Assembly (NCBI GenBank): GCA_964230255.1
Contig: CAXRGW010000067.1
Coordinates: 1 to 6,624 of the forward strand
DNA: 6,624 nt
Reading direction: 5' to 3'
Origin: Alteromonas_E sp964230255
Lineage (GTDB): Bacteria > Pseudomonadota > Gammaproteobacteria > Enterobacterales > Alteromonadaceae
Shown here in pieces: positions 6,418-6,624 of this stretch. Each line of letters begins with the position of its first letter. Positions within the stretch are counted from its first letter, which is position 1. Made by a program: the position numbers and the translations under genes. The notes under the pieces were generated by a model. It saw nothing but the letters and a program-made list of their open reading frames with translations, searched no databases and had not been told where the DNA came from.

Positions 6418-6624
6418 TCAGGCGAATGATTTGGGTGGCGGTGACGGCGGAGCTAGTTCAGTAGAAGGATAAAACGCACGGGTATAGGCTACTCGCTCCG
6501 CAGGTGTAGCGCTGAATATCGACCCTTGATTGTCGCCAAGGTAAGGCGTTTGATTAACTGAAATGTGCAAACACAAACAAGCGCCATCGCAATGCTGATG
6601 CGATTCATCAACTTTACTGTGCAT
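6418..6624 (-). CDS. Small His/Cys-rich protein with proline-rich tail, C-terminal part (5' end probably outside window)
   Basis: The frame runs from the window edge to TGA (complement of 6418-6420) and shows 68 residues. The first codon at the edge happens to be ATG, but no upstream sequence is available, and the lack of a signal peptide makes it more likely an internal Met. Counting from that codon, a dense cluster of possible metal ligands is seen: H2, H9, H11, C12, C16, C18 and H20 (HQHCDGACLCLH). The tail is proline-rich (APPSPPPKSFA). A short His/Cys-rich region followed by a Tyr/Pro-rich tail resembles small exported proteins found near copper-resistance genes (DUF2946/CopL-like), but this is only a resemblance of layout. 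It is the first visible gene of the metal cluster, 72 bases before the barrel gene, and may bind or sense the metal. Confidence 0.6.
   Translation of the reverse strand: MHSKVDESHQHCDGACLCLHISVNQTPYLGDNQGSIFSATPAERVAYTRAFYPSTELAPPSPPPKSFA

Noticed and set aside
4994..6624. Calling the cluster a mercury-resistance (mer) operon
   Set aside because: No merA, merR or merB and no MerR-type operator are visible, and the MerP/MerT similarity is mainly in layout and cysteines; naming the genes merP and merT would overstate the evidence.
1..6624. CRISPR array, insertion sequence, tRNA or phage attachment site
   Set aside because: No spaced direct repeats, terminal inverted repeats, transposase or integrase coding, or tRNA-like cloverleaf was seen on reading both strands.

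Overview
The window looks like a chromosomal stretch of a Gram-negative bacterium, most likely a gammaproteobacterium and possibly a marine one. The support is an E. coli-length MoeB of clear proteobacterial type, a lipoprotein signal, a predicted outer-membrane barrel, Shine-Dalgarno sites and moderate base composition. The exact taxon cannot be read from the sequence. There are eight protein-coding genes, two of them cut by the window edges. I see no rRNA, tRNA, CRISPR array, insertion sequence or integrase.

Left part (1-2192, + strand): the C-terminal half of an RND/MMPL-type exporter is followed after 22 bases by a complete ThrE-family threonine/serine-type exporter that starts at GTG. 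The two are probably co-transcribed. Middle (2219-2968, - strand): moeB, the MoaD-activating adenylyltransferase of molybdenum cofactor synthesis, converges on the ThrE-like gene. Its probable Rho-independent terminator lies inside the last codons and stop region of that gene. A 142-base divergent spacer then separates moeB from a 614-residue lipoprotein hydrolase of the CocE/NonD (peptidase S15) family (3111-4955, + strand). That gene ends in an 11-bp perfect hairpin.

Right part (4994-6624, - strand): a compact, probably co-transcribed metal-handling cluster. In transcription order it holds the C-terminal part of a small His/Cys-rich, proline-tailed protein, an uncharacterised exported protein that looks like a small outer-membrane beta-barrel, a periplasmic MerP-like HMA-domain protein with a CxxC site, and a MerT-like inner-membrane protein with a vicinal Cys pair and a second Cys pair. 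The last two overlap by 11 bases. No merR, merA or P-type ATPase gene is seen, so the metal is unknown. A likely reading is a chain of metal-binding proteins spanning outer membrane, periplasm and inner membrane. The pairing of MerT/MerP-like proteins with a dedicated barrel and a Cys/His-rich protein is the most interesting part of the window.
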